From Klenkia sp. (lineage in GTDB: Bacteria; Actinomycetota; Actinomycetes; Mycobacteriales; Geodermatophilaceae), in assembly GCA_025966215.1 (NCBI GenBank), contig JAOPVM010000414.1, positions 1 to 7,567 of the forward strand: a stretch of DNA of 7,567 nt, written 5' to 3'. Shown piece by piece: positions 1 to 5,741 of this stretch; position 1 is the stretch's first letter, and the number at the start of each line of letters is the position of its first letter. Below the pieces are notes generated by a model. The model saw only the letters and a program-made list of their open reading frames with translations, was not told where the DNA came from and made no database searches. Position numbers and translations under genes: made by a program.

Positions 1-31
1 CGGTGGTGGTCCACCTGTGTGCGCCAGTCAC
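1..31 (-). CDS. Possible 5' end of a further minus-strand gene (partial, product unknown)
   Basis: A GTG codon at 31-29 on the minus strand opens a reading frame that stays open for ten codons to the window edge (V/M-T-G-A-H-R-W-T-T-T). An AGGA ribosome-binding-site-like sequence (plus-strand TCCT at 38-41) sits six bases upstream of this GTG, which is good spacing. It would be the next gene after tldE in the same direction, 55 bases beyond the tldE stop. Ten codons are far too few to name a product, and an open frame this short is expected by chance in GC-rich DNA. Only the start context supports the call. Confidence 0.2.
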   Translation of the reverse strand, partial: MTGAHRWTTT

Positions 32-53
32 GGCCCGTCCTGAGGATACCGAG

Positions 54-66
54 CGGCCCCCGGCCG
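54..66 (-). terminator. Short GC hairpin after tldE, weak terminator candidate
   Basis: CGGCC (54-58) and GGCCG (62-66) can pair as a five-base-pair all-GC stem with a three-base loop, 21 bases past the tldE stop codon. There is no T-tract after it on the minus strand, so it is not a canonical intrinsic terminator. Such stems are common by chance at this GC content. Confidence 0.2.
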
Positions 67-86
67 GTCGACGATGCCCGGCGCCG

Positions 87-1475
87 TCAGCTGGCGGGGC
101 TGACCGAGCTCAGGTTGTAGTCCGGCACCCGCAGCATCGGCATCGCGGCCCGGGTGAAGAAGTCGTTCCACTCCCGCGGCAGGGTGCGCTCGGTGCGGCT
201 GGCCTGGGTGGCCCGACCCAGCAGGGAGACCGGGGACTCGTTGAACCGGAAGTTGTTCACCGCCCCGGTCACCTCGCCGTCCTCGATCAGGAAGACGCCG
301 TCGCGGGTGAGGCCGGTGAGCAGCAGCGACTGCGGGTCGACCTCGCGGATGTACCAGAGCGTGGTGAGCAGCAGCCCGCGCTCGGTGGAGGCGATCATCT
401 CCTCGGTCGTCACCGTCGAGGTCGGGTCCTCCAGCACCAGGTTGTCCAGCGCCGCGGTGGCCGGCGCGGTCTGCTGCAGCGCCCACGCGCGCGGGCGGAT
501 CAGGTTGGTCAGCACCCCGCCGGAGATCCAGTCGATCGCCGGGGTGGCCATCCCGTTGTCGAACACCGAGGCCATGCCCGAGGAGCCGCCGACCACCTGG
601 AACGGCGAGCACTCCAGGCCCGGCTCGTCGGGGTCGCTGCGCAGCGTCAGCGGGAGGGCGCAGATGCGCTCGCCGATCCGGTTGCCGCCCCCGGTCCTCG
701 CGTAGACGTTGCGGCCCTCGTCGGCGTCGCGGGCCTCCATCGTCCAGTAGGCGTAGATCATCAGGTCGCTCACCGTGGAGGGCGGCAGCAGCGTCTCGTA
801 CCGCCCGGCGGGCAGGTCGATGCGGCGCTGCGACCAGGCCAGCTTCTGCTCGACCTCGGCGGCCAGGGCCTCGATGGACACGTCGGAGAAGTCGCGGGTG
901 CCGACCCCGGCCCACACCGAGCGGCCGAAGTCCCGGCTCTTGCCGTTCAGCTCGACCCGGCCGGTGGGCTGGTCGTGCCGCAGCCGCAGCCCGGTGGAGG
1001 TGCCGACGTAGGTGGTGGCCATCTGGTGCTCGGCGAACCCGAAGAGCAGCTCGTCGCGGGACGCGGCCTCGCCGAACGCCTGCCCCAGCGCGGGGGCGAA
1101 CTCGCCGAAGACCTCGATCGAGGTGGTGGCGGGTTCGGCGTCCCACTCCCCCGACCCGGCCGGCACGTCGCCGATCAGCGGCATCGCGTCCTCGGCCGGA
1201 CCGGCGTCGCGCGCGGCCTGCTCGCTGGCGGCGACCAGTTCGGCGACGTCGGGGGTGCCGGTGCGGGCCACGGTGCCGGCGGCCATCCCGGCCCCGCCGT
1301 CGACGAAGCTGATGACGACGACCTGGCGGGAACGCATCGCCCCGTTGGTGGTGAGGCTGTTGCTCGCCCACCGGAGGTTGGCCTCGGAGCTGTCGACGAC
1401 GTAGACGACCTGCCCGTCGACGGTGGAGGCGGCGAGTGCTGCCTCGACGATCTGCTGTGCGGTCATGACGCTCAC
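87..1475 (-). CDS. tldE: TldE/PmbA-family protein, non-catalytic partner of TldD metallopeptidase
   Basis: This 462-residue protein belongs to the TldD/PmbA (peptidase U62) family. In E. coli TldD and TldE form a heterodimer whose TldD subunit carries the zinc site; the complex degrades unfolded peptides and matures some modified peptides such as microcin B17 and the antitoxin CcdA. The N-terminal part (about residues 5-215) fits the family's first domain. The C-terminal part holds the family hallmark L-T-G-L-T-R-D-G-V-F-L-I-E-D-G (386-400) followed by V-N-N-F-R-F-N-E-S (406-414). No HExxxH zinc motif is present, as expected for TldE rather than TldD. I chose the GTG at 1475 because AGGAGGG (1488-1482) lies 6-7 bases upstream; the in-frame ATG at 1466 would be 16 bases away and gives 459 residues. 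The gene overlaps the tldD stop in a GTGA junction, so translational coupling and equal expression are likely. Length is normal for the family. Its peptide substrate here is unknown. Confidence 0.9.
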   Translation of the reverse strand: MSVMTAQQIVEAALAASTVDGQVVYVVDSSEANLRWASNSLTTNGAMRSRQVVVISFVDGGAGMAAGTVARTGTPDVAELVAASEQAARDAGPAEDAMPLIGDVPAGSGEWDAEPATTSIEVFGEFAPALGQAFGEAASRDELLFGFAEHQMATTYVGTSTGLRLRHDQPTGRVELNGKSRDFGRSVWAGVGTRDFSDVSIEALAAEVEQKLAWSQRRIDLPAGRYETLLPPSTVSDLMIYAYWTMEARDADEGRNVYARTGGGNRIGERICALPLTLRSDPDEPGLECSPFQVVGGSSGMASVFDNGMATPAIDWISGGVLTNLIRPRAWALQQTAPATAALDNLVLEDPTSTVTTEEMIASTERGLLLTTLWYIREVDPQSLLLTGLTRDGVFLIEDGEVTGAVNNFRFNESPVSLLGRATQASRTERTLPREWNDFFTRAAMPMLRVPDYNLSSVSPAS

Positions 1476-2986
1476 TGGCCGCCCTCCTGCACCGTGTTGA
1501 GGATGGTCGTGTTCTCGAACAACGCGCTCGGGCAGCCGTGGCTGACCGGCGCGACCTGCCCGGGCTGGGCCTTGCCGCAGTTGAAGGCACCGCCCAGGAC
1601 GTAGGTCTCCGGCCCGCCGACCCGGCTCATCGAGCCCCAGAAGTCGGTGGTGGTGGCCTGGTAGGCGACGTCCTTGAGCTGCCCGGCGAGCTGCCCGCCC
1701 TCGATCCGGTAGAACCGCTGGCCGGTGAACTGGAAGTTGTAGCGCTGCATGTCGATCGACCAGCTCTTGTCCCCGACCACGTAGATGCCGCGGTCGACGC
1801 CGGCGATGAGCTCCGCGGTGGAGGGGCCGTCGGGATCGGGCTGCAGGCTCACGTTGGCCATCCGCTGCACCGGCACGTGCGCGGCGCTGTCGGCGAAGGC
1901 GCAGCCGTTGGAGCGGCCCAGGCCCTGCAGCCGGGCCATGTTGCGGTCGATCTGGTAGCCGACCAGCACGCCGTCGCGCACGATGTCCCACTGCTGCCCG
2001 GCGACGCCCTCGTCGTCGTACCCGATGGTCGACAGCCCGTGCTCGGCGGTGCGGTCACCGGTGACGTTCATCAGCGGCGACCCGTACTGCAGGCTGCCCA
2101 GCTTGTCGACGGTCGCGAACGAGGTGCCGGCGTAGGCGGCCTCGTAGCCCAGCGCCCGGTCGAGCTCGGTGGCATGCCCGATCGACTCGTGGATGGTGAG
2201 GAACAGGTTCGAGGGGTCGACGACGAGGTCGTAGCGGCCGGCCTCGACCGAGGGCGCCTTGGTCTTCTCGCGCAGCAGCTCGGGGATCTCGGCGAGCTCC
2301 CCGCGCCAGTCCCAGCTGTCGCCGGTCAGGTACTCCCAGCCGCGGCCGGCCGGCGGGGCCAGCGTGCGCATCGACTCGAAGGCGCCGGTGGACCGGTCCA
2401 CGGTCAGCGCGGTGAAGGTCGGGTGGATGCGCACCCGCTGCTGCCGGGTGCGGGTGCCGGCCGTGTCGGCGTACCACTTCTGTTCCTTCACGGCCATCAC
2501 GTCGGACTGCACGTGCTCGACGCCGTCGGCGGCCAGCAGCCGCTCGGACAGCTCGACCATCAGGCCGGTCTTCTCCGCCTCGGGGACGGCGAACGGGTCG
2601 ATCTCGTAGGCCGAGACCCACTCGGCGTCGGGGTACACCGGCTCCGGGGCGAGCTCCACCCGGTCGGTGTTCACCGCGGCCGACACCTGCGCGACGACGA
2701 CGGCCTCCTCGGCCAGCCGCACGGCCTCGGCGGCGGTCAGCACCACCCCGGCCGCGAAGCCCCAGGTGCCCTCGTGCACGACCCGGACGGCGAGACCGAG
2801 GTCCTCGCCGTCGGCGGCGGCCTCGACCCGCGCATCCCGCAGCCGCAGCGTCTGGGTGCGGATGCGCTCGACCCGGATGTCGGCGTGCTCGCACCCCAGG
2901 TCGACGGCCCGGGTGAGGGCCGCCTCGGTCAGCGCGGAGAGGGGGAGGGCCAGGAAGGACTCATCGACGGAACGGGGTTCTGTCAC
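1472..2986 (-). CDS. tldD: TldD-family zinc metallopeptidase
   Basis: A 504-residue TldD, the catalytic half of the TldD/TldE peptidase. The zinc-binding HExxxH motif is H-E-S-I-G-H at residues 266-271, so His266 and His271 would bind zinc and Glu267 would act as catalytic base. The third ligand expected for the family is a cysteine near the C-terminus, matched by Cys470 in F-N-C-G-K. Other family landmarks are G-T-S-F near 287-290, the Y-Q-I-D-R-N stretch near 344-349, and the 470-486 segment C-G-K-A-Q-P-G-Q-V-A-P-V-S-H-G-C-P. No signal peptide or membrane segment is visible, so the complex should be cytoplasmic. It is the first gene of a two-gene operon, its TGA overlapping the tldE GTG. 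The GTG start at 2986 lacks a well-spaced Shine-Dalgarno (AGGA ends only three bases before it), while a TAGACA hexamer lies six bases upstream, consistent with a leaderless or near-leaderless message. Identification is firm; the physiological substrate is not known and no modified-peptide precursor gene is visible beside it. Confidence 0.93.
   Translation of the reverse strand: MTEPRSVDESFLALPLSALTEAALTRAVDLGCEHADIRVERIRTQTLRLRDARVEAAADGEDLGLAVRVVHEGTWGFAAGVVLTAAEAVRLAEEAVVVAQVSAAVNTDRVELAPEPVYPDAEWVSAYEIDPFAVPEAEKTGLMVELSERLLAADGVEHVQSDVMAVKEQKWYADTAGTRTRQQRVRIHPTFTALTVDRSTGAFESMRTLAPPAGRGWEYLTGDSWDWRGELAEIPELLREKTKAPSVEAGRYDLVVDPSNLFLTIHESIGHATELDRALGYEAAYAGTSFATVDKLGSLQYGSPLMNVTGDRTAEHGLSTIGYDDEGVAGQQWDIVRDGVLVGYQIDRNMARLQGLGRSNGCAFADSAAHVPVQRMANVSLQPDPDGPSTAELIAGVDRGIYVVGDKSWSIDMQRYNFQFTGQRFYRIEGGQLAGQLKDVAYQATTTDFWGSMSRVGGPETYVLGGAFNCGKAQPGQVAPVSHGCPSALFENTTILNTVQEGGQ
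1482..1488 (-). promoter_or_regulatory. Ribosome-binding site of tldE, inside the end of tldD
   Basis: The minus-strand sequence AGGAGGG is a near-perfect Shine-Dalgarno match within the last codons of tldD. It is spaced for the GTG at 1475, not for the ATG at 1466, and therefore decides the tldE start. Confidence 0.75.
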
Positions 2987-2992
2987 ACGTCC

Positions 2993-2998
2993 TGTCTA
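2993..2998 (-). promoter_or_regulatory. Possible -10 element of tldD (TAGACA)
   Basis: On the minus strand TAGACA is followed by six bases and then the tldD GTG. Hexamers of TAGAC type are common -10 elements in actinobacteria. Transcription starting about seven bases downstream would begin at or next to the start codon. No clear -35 is visible, and the last base differs from the preferred T. Confidence 0.35.
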
Positions 2999-3013
2999 CC
3001 AGCACGCACCGAC

Positions 3014-3018
3014 AGGAG
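3014..3018 (+). promoter_or_regulatory. Ribosome-binding site of the tyrosine phosphatase gene
   Basis: AGGAG lies 11 bases before the GTG at 3030, a slightly long but usable spacing. It supports that GTG as the start, which places the catalytic loop at residues 14-20, as usual for the family. The next in-frame ATG, at residue 12, would leave only one residue before the catalytic cysteine. Confidence 0.55.
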
Positions 3019-3029
3019 AGACTGGGTTC

Positions 3030-3530
3030 GTGAGCACTGCTACCGACCCGTACCGCGTCTCGATGGTCTGCCTGGGCAACATCTGCCGCTCCCCGATCGC
3101 CGAGGTGGTGCTGCACGGGATGGTCGCCGAGGAGGGTCTGGCCGACCGGGTGCAGGTGACCTCGGCCGGCACCGGCGCCTGGCACGTGGGCGGCCCGATG
3201 GACCCCGGTTCGGCCGCGGTGCTGCGCGCCCGCGGGCTGGACCCCGACACCCACCGCGCCCAGCAGATGACCGCCGCCGTCGTCGACCGGTACGACCTGC
3301 TCGTCGCGATGGACACCAGCAACCTGGCCGACCTGCAGGAGATGGTCGGCGGTGCCGACCACCCCCGGGTGGTGCTGCTGCGCGACTTCGACCCCGACGG
3401 GCCGGACGGCCGGTCGGTGCCCGACCCCTACGGCGGCGGCCCCGAGGGCTTCGAGACCGTCTACGCGCAGGTCGAGGCCGCCTGCGCCGGACTGGTCGCC
3501 GCGCTGCCGGGGCTGATGGCCGAGCGCTGA
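3030..3530 (+). CDS. Low-molecular-weight protein-tyrosine phosphatase
   Basis: A 166-residue cytoplasmic phosphatase of the low-molecular-weight PTP family, which hydrolyses phosphotyrosine through a cysteinyl-phosphate intermediate. The P-loop C-X5-R(S) is Cys14-L-G-N-I-C-Arg20-Ser21 near the N-terminus, and the general-acid aspartate is Asp132 in D-P-Y-G-G-G (132-137). The segment T-S-A-G-T-G-A-W-H-V-G (44-54) is also typical of the family. Length matches the usual 150-165 residues, so the gene looks intact. In actinobacteria such enzymes act on protein tyrosine phosphate, and some pathogens secrete one (M. tuberculosis PtpA); no secretion signal is seen here. No tyrosine kinase gene is in the window, so the substrate cannot be inferred. 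The gene is divergent from tldD, 43 bases away, and convergent with the deaminase gene, 25 bases away, so it is probably transcribed alone. Confidence 0.92.
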   Translation: MSTATDPYRVSMVCLGNICRSPIAEVVLHGMVAEEGLADRVQVTSAGTGAWHVGGPMDPGSAAVLRARGLDPDTHRAQQMTAAVVDRYDLLVAMDTSNLADLQEMVGGADHPRVVLLRDFDPDGPDGRSVPDPYGGGPEGFETVYAQVEAACAGLVAALPGLMAER

Positions 3531-3532
3531 GT

Positions 3533-3547
3533 GGCCGCGGCGCGGCC
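3533..3547. terminator. GC-rich inverted repeat between convergent genes, possible bidirectional terminator
   Basis: GGCCGCG (3533-3539) and CGCGGCC (3541-3547) are perfect inverted repeats around one central base; as RNA a five-base-pair stem with a five-base loop is realistic. It begins two bases after the phosphatase stop and lies just past the deaminase stop on the other strand. No T-tract follows in either direction. A second pairing, CGCGGC (3541-3546) with GCCGCG (3559-3564), is an alternative that reaches into the deaminase gene. Confidence 0.35.
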
Positions 3548-3555
3548 CCTGCGGG

Positions 3556-4857
3556 TCAGCCGCGGGCCTCGGCCGCCAGCCGGAGCGCCCGCTCCTGCAC
3601 CTGGGCCCGCAGCGCCGCCTCGTCCACGGTCGTCGAGACGCCGTCCCGGACGACCTGCCGGCCGGCGACCCAGGTGTCGCGCACGTGCCGGGAACCGACC
3701 GACCAGACCAGGTGGGTGAGCAGGTCGGCGGGCTCGGCGACCGGGACGAAGGCGATGTCGTCGCTGTCGACGTGCACCAGGTCGGCCCGCCGGCCGACCG
3801 AGAGCTGGCCCAGGTCCGGTCGGTCGATCGCGGCCGCGGCGGCACCGGTGGCCAGCCAGAACGCCTCGGGGGCGGTGAGGGCGGTGGCGTCCCGCTCGCG
3901 CAGTCGGGCCAACTGGGCGGCCAGTCGGAGGTCCTCGAACAGGTCCAGGTTGTCGTTGGACGCTGGCCCGTCGGTGCCCATGCCCACCCGGATGCCCAGG
4001 TCGAGCATGTCCCGCAGCCGGGCCGTGCCGCTGGCCAGCTTGGTGTTCGAGCCGGGGCAGTGCGCCACGGAGACGTCGTGCTCCCGCCACAGCTCGAGGT
4101 CGCCGTCGTCCATGTGCACGCAGTGGTCGGCCAGCACCCGGCCGCCCAGGACGTCGTGCGAGGCCAGCAGCCGGGGCACCGAGAGCCCGTGCGTGGCCAT
4201 CAGCTCGTCGCCCTCGGTGGCGGTCTCCGCGACGTGGATCGTCACCAGCAGGTCGTGCTCGCGGGCCGCGGTGGCGGCGTCCCGGAGCACCTCCAGCGGC
4301 ACCGTGTAGGCCGAGTGCGGGCCGATGCCGTACTCCACCTGCGGGTCCGCGGACGCCGCCAGCGTGACCGCGGTCTGCAGCTGCTCGTCGAAGGTGCCGA
4401 ACCCGGGGAGCCCGATCAGCGGGTTGGCCACGATCGCCCGCGCCCCCGTGGCCCGCACCGCGGTCGCGATCCGCTCGGGCTGGAAGTACATCTCCACGCT
4501 GGTGGTCACCCCGTGCCGGAGCATCTCCGCCGATGCCGCGGTCATCGCGACCTCGACGTCCTCAGGGGTGAGCCGGGCCTCCCGCGGCCACATGACCTCG
4601 CGCAGCCACCGGTCCAGCGGCAGGCCCTCGCCCTGGCCGCGGAACAGCACCATCGGGGCGTGCGAGTGCGTGTTGACCATGCCGGGGGTGAGCACGCCGG
4701 ACAGCGCGAGGACGTCGGCGTCCGGTGCGGTCGGGGCCTGCGCGGCCGGCCCCACCCAGGTGATGACGCCGTCCTCGACGTCGAGCACGGCATCGGGGAC
4801 GACGGTCCCGGCGCGGTCCCCCACGACGACGGCCCGGGCGGTGAAGCGCTGCAGCAT
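3556..4857 (-). CDS. Metal-dependent amidohydrolase, MTA/SAH deaminase (TrzA/AtzA-like) family
   Basis: A 433-residue cytoplasmic amidohydrolase, full length for the family. The TIM-barrel metal site is visible: H-x-H at His64 and His66 (N-T-H-S-H), His208 and Glu211 in H-V-A-E-T, His245 in D-H-C-V-H, and Asp296 in G-T-D-G-P-A-S. Ser300, His181 (G-P-H-S-A-Y) and Glu93 (P-R-E-A-R-L) match residues that bind the nucleoside in the Thermotoga maritima 5-methylthioadenosine/S-adenosylhomocysteine deaminase TM0936, as I recall it. The expected reaction is hydrolytic deamination of an adenosine-type substrate to its inosine analogue plus ammonia. The arginines that hold the SAH carboxylate in TM0936 do not seem conserved, so MTA, adenosine or another amino-purine or amino-triazine may be the true substrate. 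The ATG at 4857 has no Shine-Dalgarno but follows TACCGT by eight bases, suggesting a leaderless mRNA. Upstream in-frame extension would enter the divergent DedA gene and carries no family sequence. It is transcribed away from that gene and converges on the phosphatase gene; no other methionine-salvage gene is in view. Confidence 0.85.
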   Translation of the reverse strand: MLQRFTARAVVVGDRAGTVVPDAVLDVEDGVITWVGPAAQAPTAPDADVLALSGVLTPGMVNTHSHAPMVLFRGQGEGLPLDRWLREVMWPREARLTPEDVEVAMTAASAEMLRHGVTTSVEMYFQPERIATAVRATGARAIVANPLIGLPGFGTFDEQLQTAVTLAASADPQVEYGIGPHSAYTVPLEVLRDAATAAREHDLLVTIHVAETATEGDELMATHGLSVPRLLASHDVLGGRVLADHCVHMDDGDLELWREHDVSVAHCPGSNTKLASGTARLRDMLDLGIRVGMGTDGPASNDNLDLFEDLRLAAQLARLRERDATALTAPEAFWLATGAAAAAIDRPDLGQLSVGRRADLVHVDSDDIAFVPVAEPADLLTHLVWSVGSRHVRDTWVAGRQVVRDGVSTTVDEAALRAQVQERALRLAAEARG

Positions 4858-4865
4858 GCCCGCAG

Positions 4866-4871
4866 ACGGTA
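4866..4871 (-). promoter_or_regulatory. Probable -10 element of the deaminase gene (TACCGT), leaderless
   Basis: TACCGT on the minus strand fits the TANNNT -10 pattern and sits eight bases before the ATG at 4857, so transcription would begin at or within a base or two of the start codon. No Shine-Dalgarno is present in the upstream sequence. No clear -35 is seen. The same hexamer stands before the divergent DedA gene. Confidence 0.5.
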
Positions 4872-4873
4872 GT

Positions 4874-4913
4874 GCCCCACCGTCCGGGAGCCCCGACGCC
4901 GATACCGTGGGGC
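4874..4913. repeat. Inverted repeat GCCCCAC / GTGGGGC between two divergent genes
   Basis: GCCCCAC (4874-4880) and GTGGGGC (4907-4913) are perfect seven-base inverted repeats with a 26-base spacer. Taking 4873-4883 against 4905-4915, nine of eleven positions are complementary. The arms are 33 bases apart centre to centre, about three helical turns, and each lies against or over one of the two TACCGT boxes. This could be an operator for both genes; in such GC-rich DNA it could also be chance. Confidence 0.35.
4903..4908 (+). promoter_or_regulatory. Probable -10 element of the DedA gene (TACCGT), leaderless
   Basis: TACCGT is followed by seven bases and then the ATG at 4916. The spacing places the transcription start at or next to the ATG. 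The only Shine-Dalgarno-like bases, GGGG at 4909-4912, are too close to the ATG to be convincing. No -35 match is evident. Confidence 0.5.
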
Positions 4914-4915
4914 GC

Positions 4916-5632
4916 ATGTCCGTCCTCGCCGCCGCCGCCGACGCCGACCAGGGGGGCATCACCGGGTTCCTGCTGGACCTGATCCAGACCCTCGGGCCCG
5001 TGGGCGTCGGGCTCACCATCTTCATCGAGACGGTCATCCCGCCGATCCCCAGCGAGGTGGTGCTGAGCGCGGCCGGCGTGCTGATCAACGACGGTCGGCT
5101 GTCGCTGGTCCCGGTCATCGTGTTCGCCACCCTGGGTTCGGTGCTGGGTGCCGCGGTGCTCTACCAGGTCGGCCGCTCGCTGGGGCCCCGCCGGTCGCAC
5201 CTGTTCCTGGACCGGCTGCCGCTGGTGAAGACCGCCGACGTCGACCGGACCTTCGAGTGGTTCGAGCGGCACGGCCGCCCCGCGGTGTTCTTCGGCCGGA
5301 TGGTGCCGATCGTGCGCAGCTTCGTGTCCGTCCCGGCCGGTGTGGTCGCGATGCCCTGGGCGCAGTTCCTGGCCTACACGCTGGCCGGTTCGTTGATCTG
5401 GAACAGCCTGCTGATCGGGCTGGGTGTGGCACTGGGCGACGTCGTCAACGAGTACCTGCACTACATGGACTACCTGATCTACGCCGCCGTGGCCCTCGTC
5501 GTGGTCTGGTTCGTCTACCGGGCCGTGAAGGAGAAGCGCGACCAGCGCCGCACCGGCCCGCCCGGGCGGCACGCCGCGGACCGGGTCGTGGAGAAGCACG
5601 GCGACCCCGAGGACCTCGACTCCCGCCCCTGA
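4916..5632 (+). CDS. DedA-family (SNARE-associated/VTT domain) integral membrane protein
   Basis: A 238-residue inner-membrane protein of the DedA superfamily. Some members are undecaprenyl-phosphate flippases (UptA) or support membrane energetics and envelope stress resistance; which role applies here cannot be told. Family motifs are clear: the re-entrant segment E-T-V-I-P-P-I-P-S-E (38-47) with its two acidic residues, and G-R-M-V-P-I-V-R-S-F (127-136) with Arg128 and Arg134, followed by P-A-G (140-142). Hydrophobic stretches lie at roughly 17-58, 64-86, 151-173 and 186-204. The C-terminal 35 residues are charged, hydrophilic and probably cytoplasmic. No cleavable signal peptide is seen. 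The ATG at 4916 is chosen because the membrane core begins about 15 residues later and a TACCGT box stands seven bases upstream. The gene is divergent from the deaminase gene. The downstream ATPase gene begins 109 bases on and appears to have its own promoter, so cotranscription is possible but not required. Confidence 0.9.
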   Translation: MSVLAAAADADQGGITGFLLDLIQTLGPVGVGLTIFIETVIPPIPSEVVLSAAGVLINDGRLSLVPVIVFATLGSVLGAAVLYQVGRSLGPRRSHLFLDRLPLVKTADVDRTFEWFERHGRPAVFFGRMVPIVRSFVSVPAGVVAMPWAQFLAYTLAGSLIWNSLLIGLGVALGDVVNEYLHYMDYLIYAAVALVVVWFVYRAVKEKRDQRRTGPPGRHAADRVVEKHGDPEDLDSRP

Positions 5633-5682
5633 GTCGCCCCTCCCCCGGGGTGATCGGACGCGCCGGGTCCGCATCCCTGCAC

Positions 5683-5688
5683 TAGCGT
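5683..5688 (+). promoter_or_regulatory. Possible -10 element of the ATPase gene (TAGCGT)
   Basis: TAGCGT matches TANNNT and lies in the 109-base gap before the ATPase gene. Transcription from about 5695 would give a leader of about 47 bases. There is no obvious -35 about 17 bases upstream. Its last four bases fall in a perfect palindrome, which would suit repression. Confidence 0.4.
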
Positions 5689-5696
5689 GATCACGC
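5685..5696. repeat. 12-base perfect palindrome GCGTGATCACGC, possible operator
   Basis: The twelve bases read the same on both strands. The palindrome overlaps the end of the TAGCGT -10 candidate and the likely transcription start. Its TGATCA core is A/T-richer than its surroundings. A dimeric repressor site is a reasonable inference; I cannot assign a regulator. Confidence 0.45.
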
Positions 5697-5712
5697 GCCG
5701 GCAGCGGCCGGC
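5697..5712 (+). other. Hairpin in the ATPase leader (GCCGGC-AGCG-GCCGGC)
   Basis: Two copies of GCCGGC flank a four-base AGCG loop and can form a six-base-pair all-GC stem directly after the palindrome, at the start of the presumed leader RNA. It is followed by ribosomal-site and start sequences, not by a T-tract, so it is unlikely to be a terminator of the DedA gene. It may stabilise or shape the leader. Confidence 0.35.
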
Positions 5713-5729
5713 ACACCGAGTGACCACCT

Positions 5730-5734
5730 GGGGG
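5730..5734 (+). promoter_or_regulatory. Likely ribosome-binding site of the ATPase gene
   Basis: GGGGG lies seven bases before the GTG at 5742, the only purine run at suitable spacing. A GTG at 5720 upstream is out of frame with the ATPase. Confidence 0.45.
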
Positions 5735-5741
5735 CCCACCC

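Noticed and set aside
5..15. Odd palindrome GGTGGTCCACC at the left edge as an operator or hairpin
   Set aside because: It lies inside the possible start of another gene and is short enough to occur by chance; no promoter can be tied to it.
3..1604. A 533-codon plus-strand open frame opposite tldE
   Set aside because: It is antisense to a clear TldE gene, rich in Gly, Arg and Val, and has no recognisable domain. The opposing frame explains it.
1538..4309. A 923-codon plus-strand open frame
   Set aside because: It runs antisense to tldE, tldD and the deaminase and out of frame across the phosphatase gene. Its product is low-complexity Gly/Arg/Pro/Ala-rich sequence with no family motif, typical of shadow frames in very GC-rich DNA.
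5643..5650. CCCCGGGG after the DedA stop as a terminator
   Set aside because: It is a loopless palindrome with no T-tract and cannot form a useful hairpin on its own.
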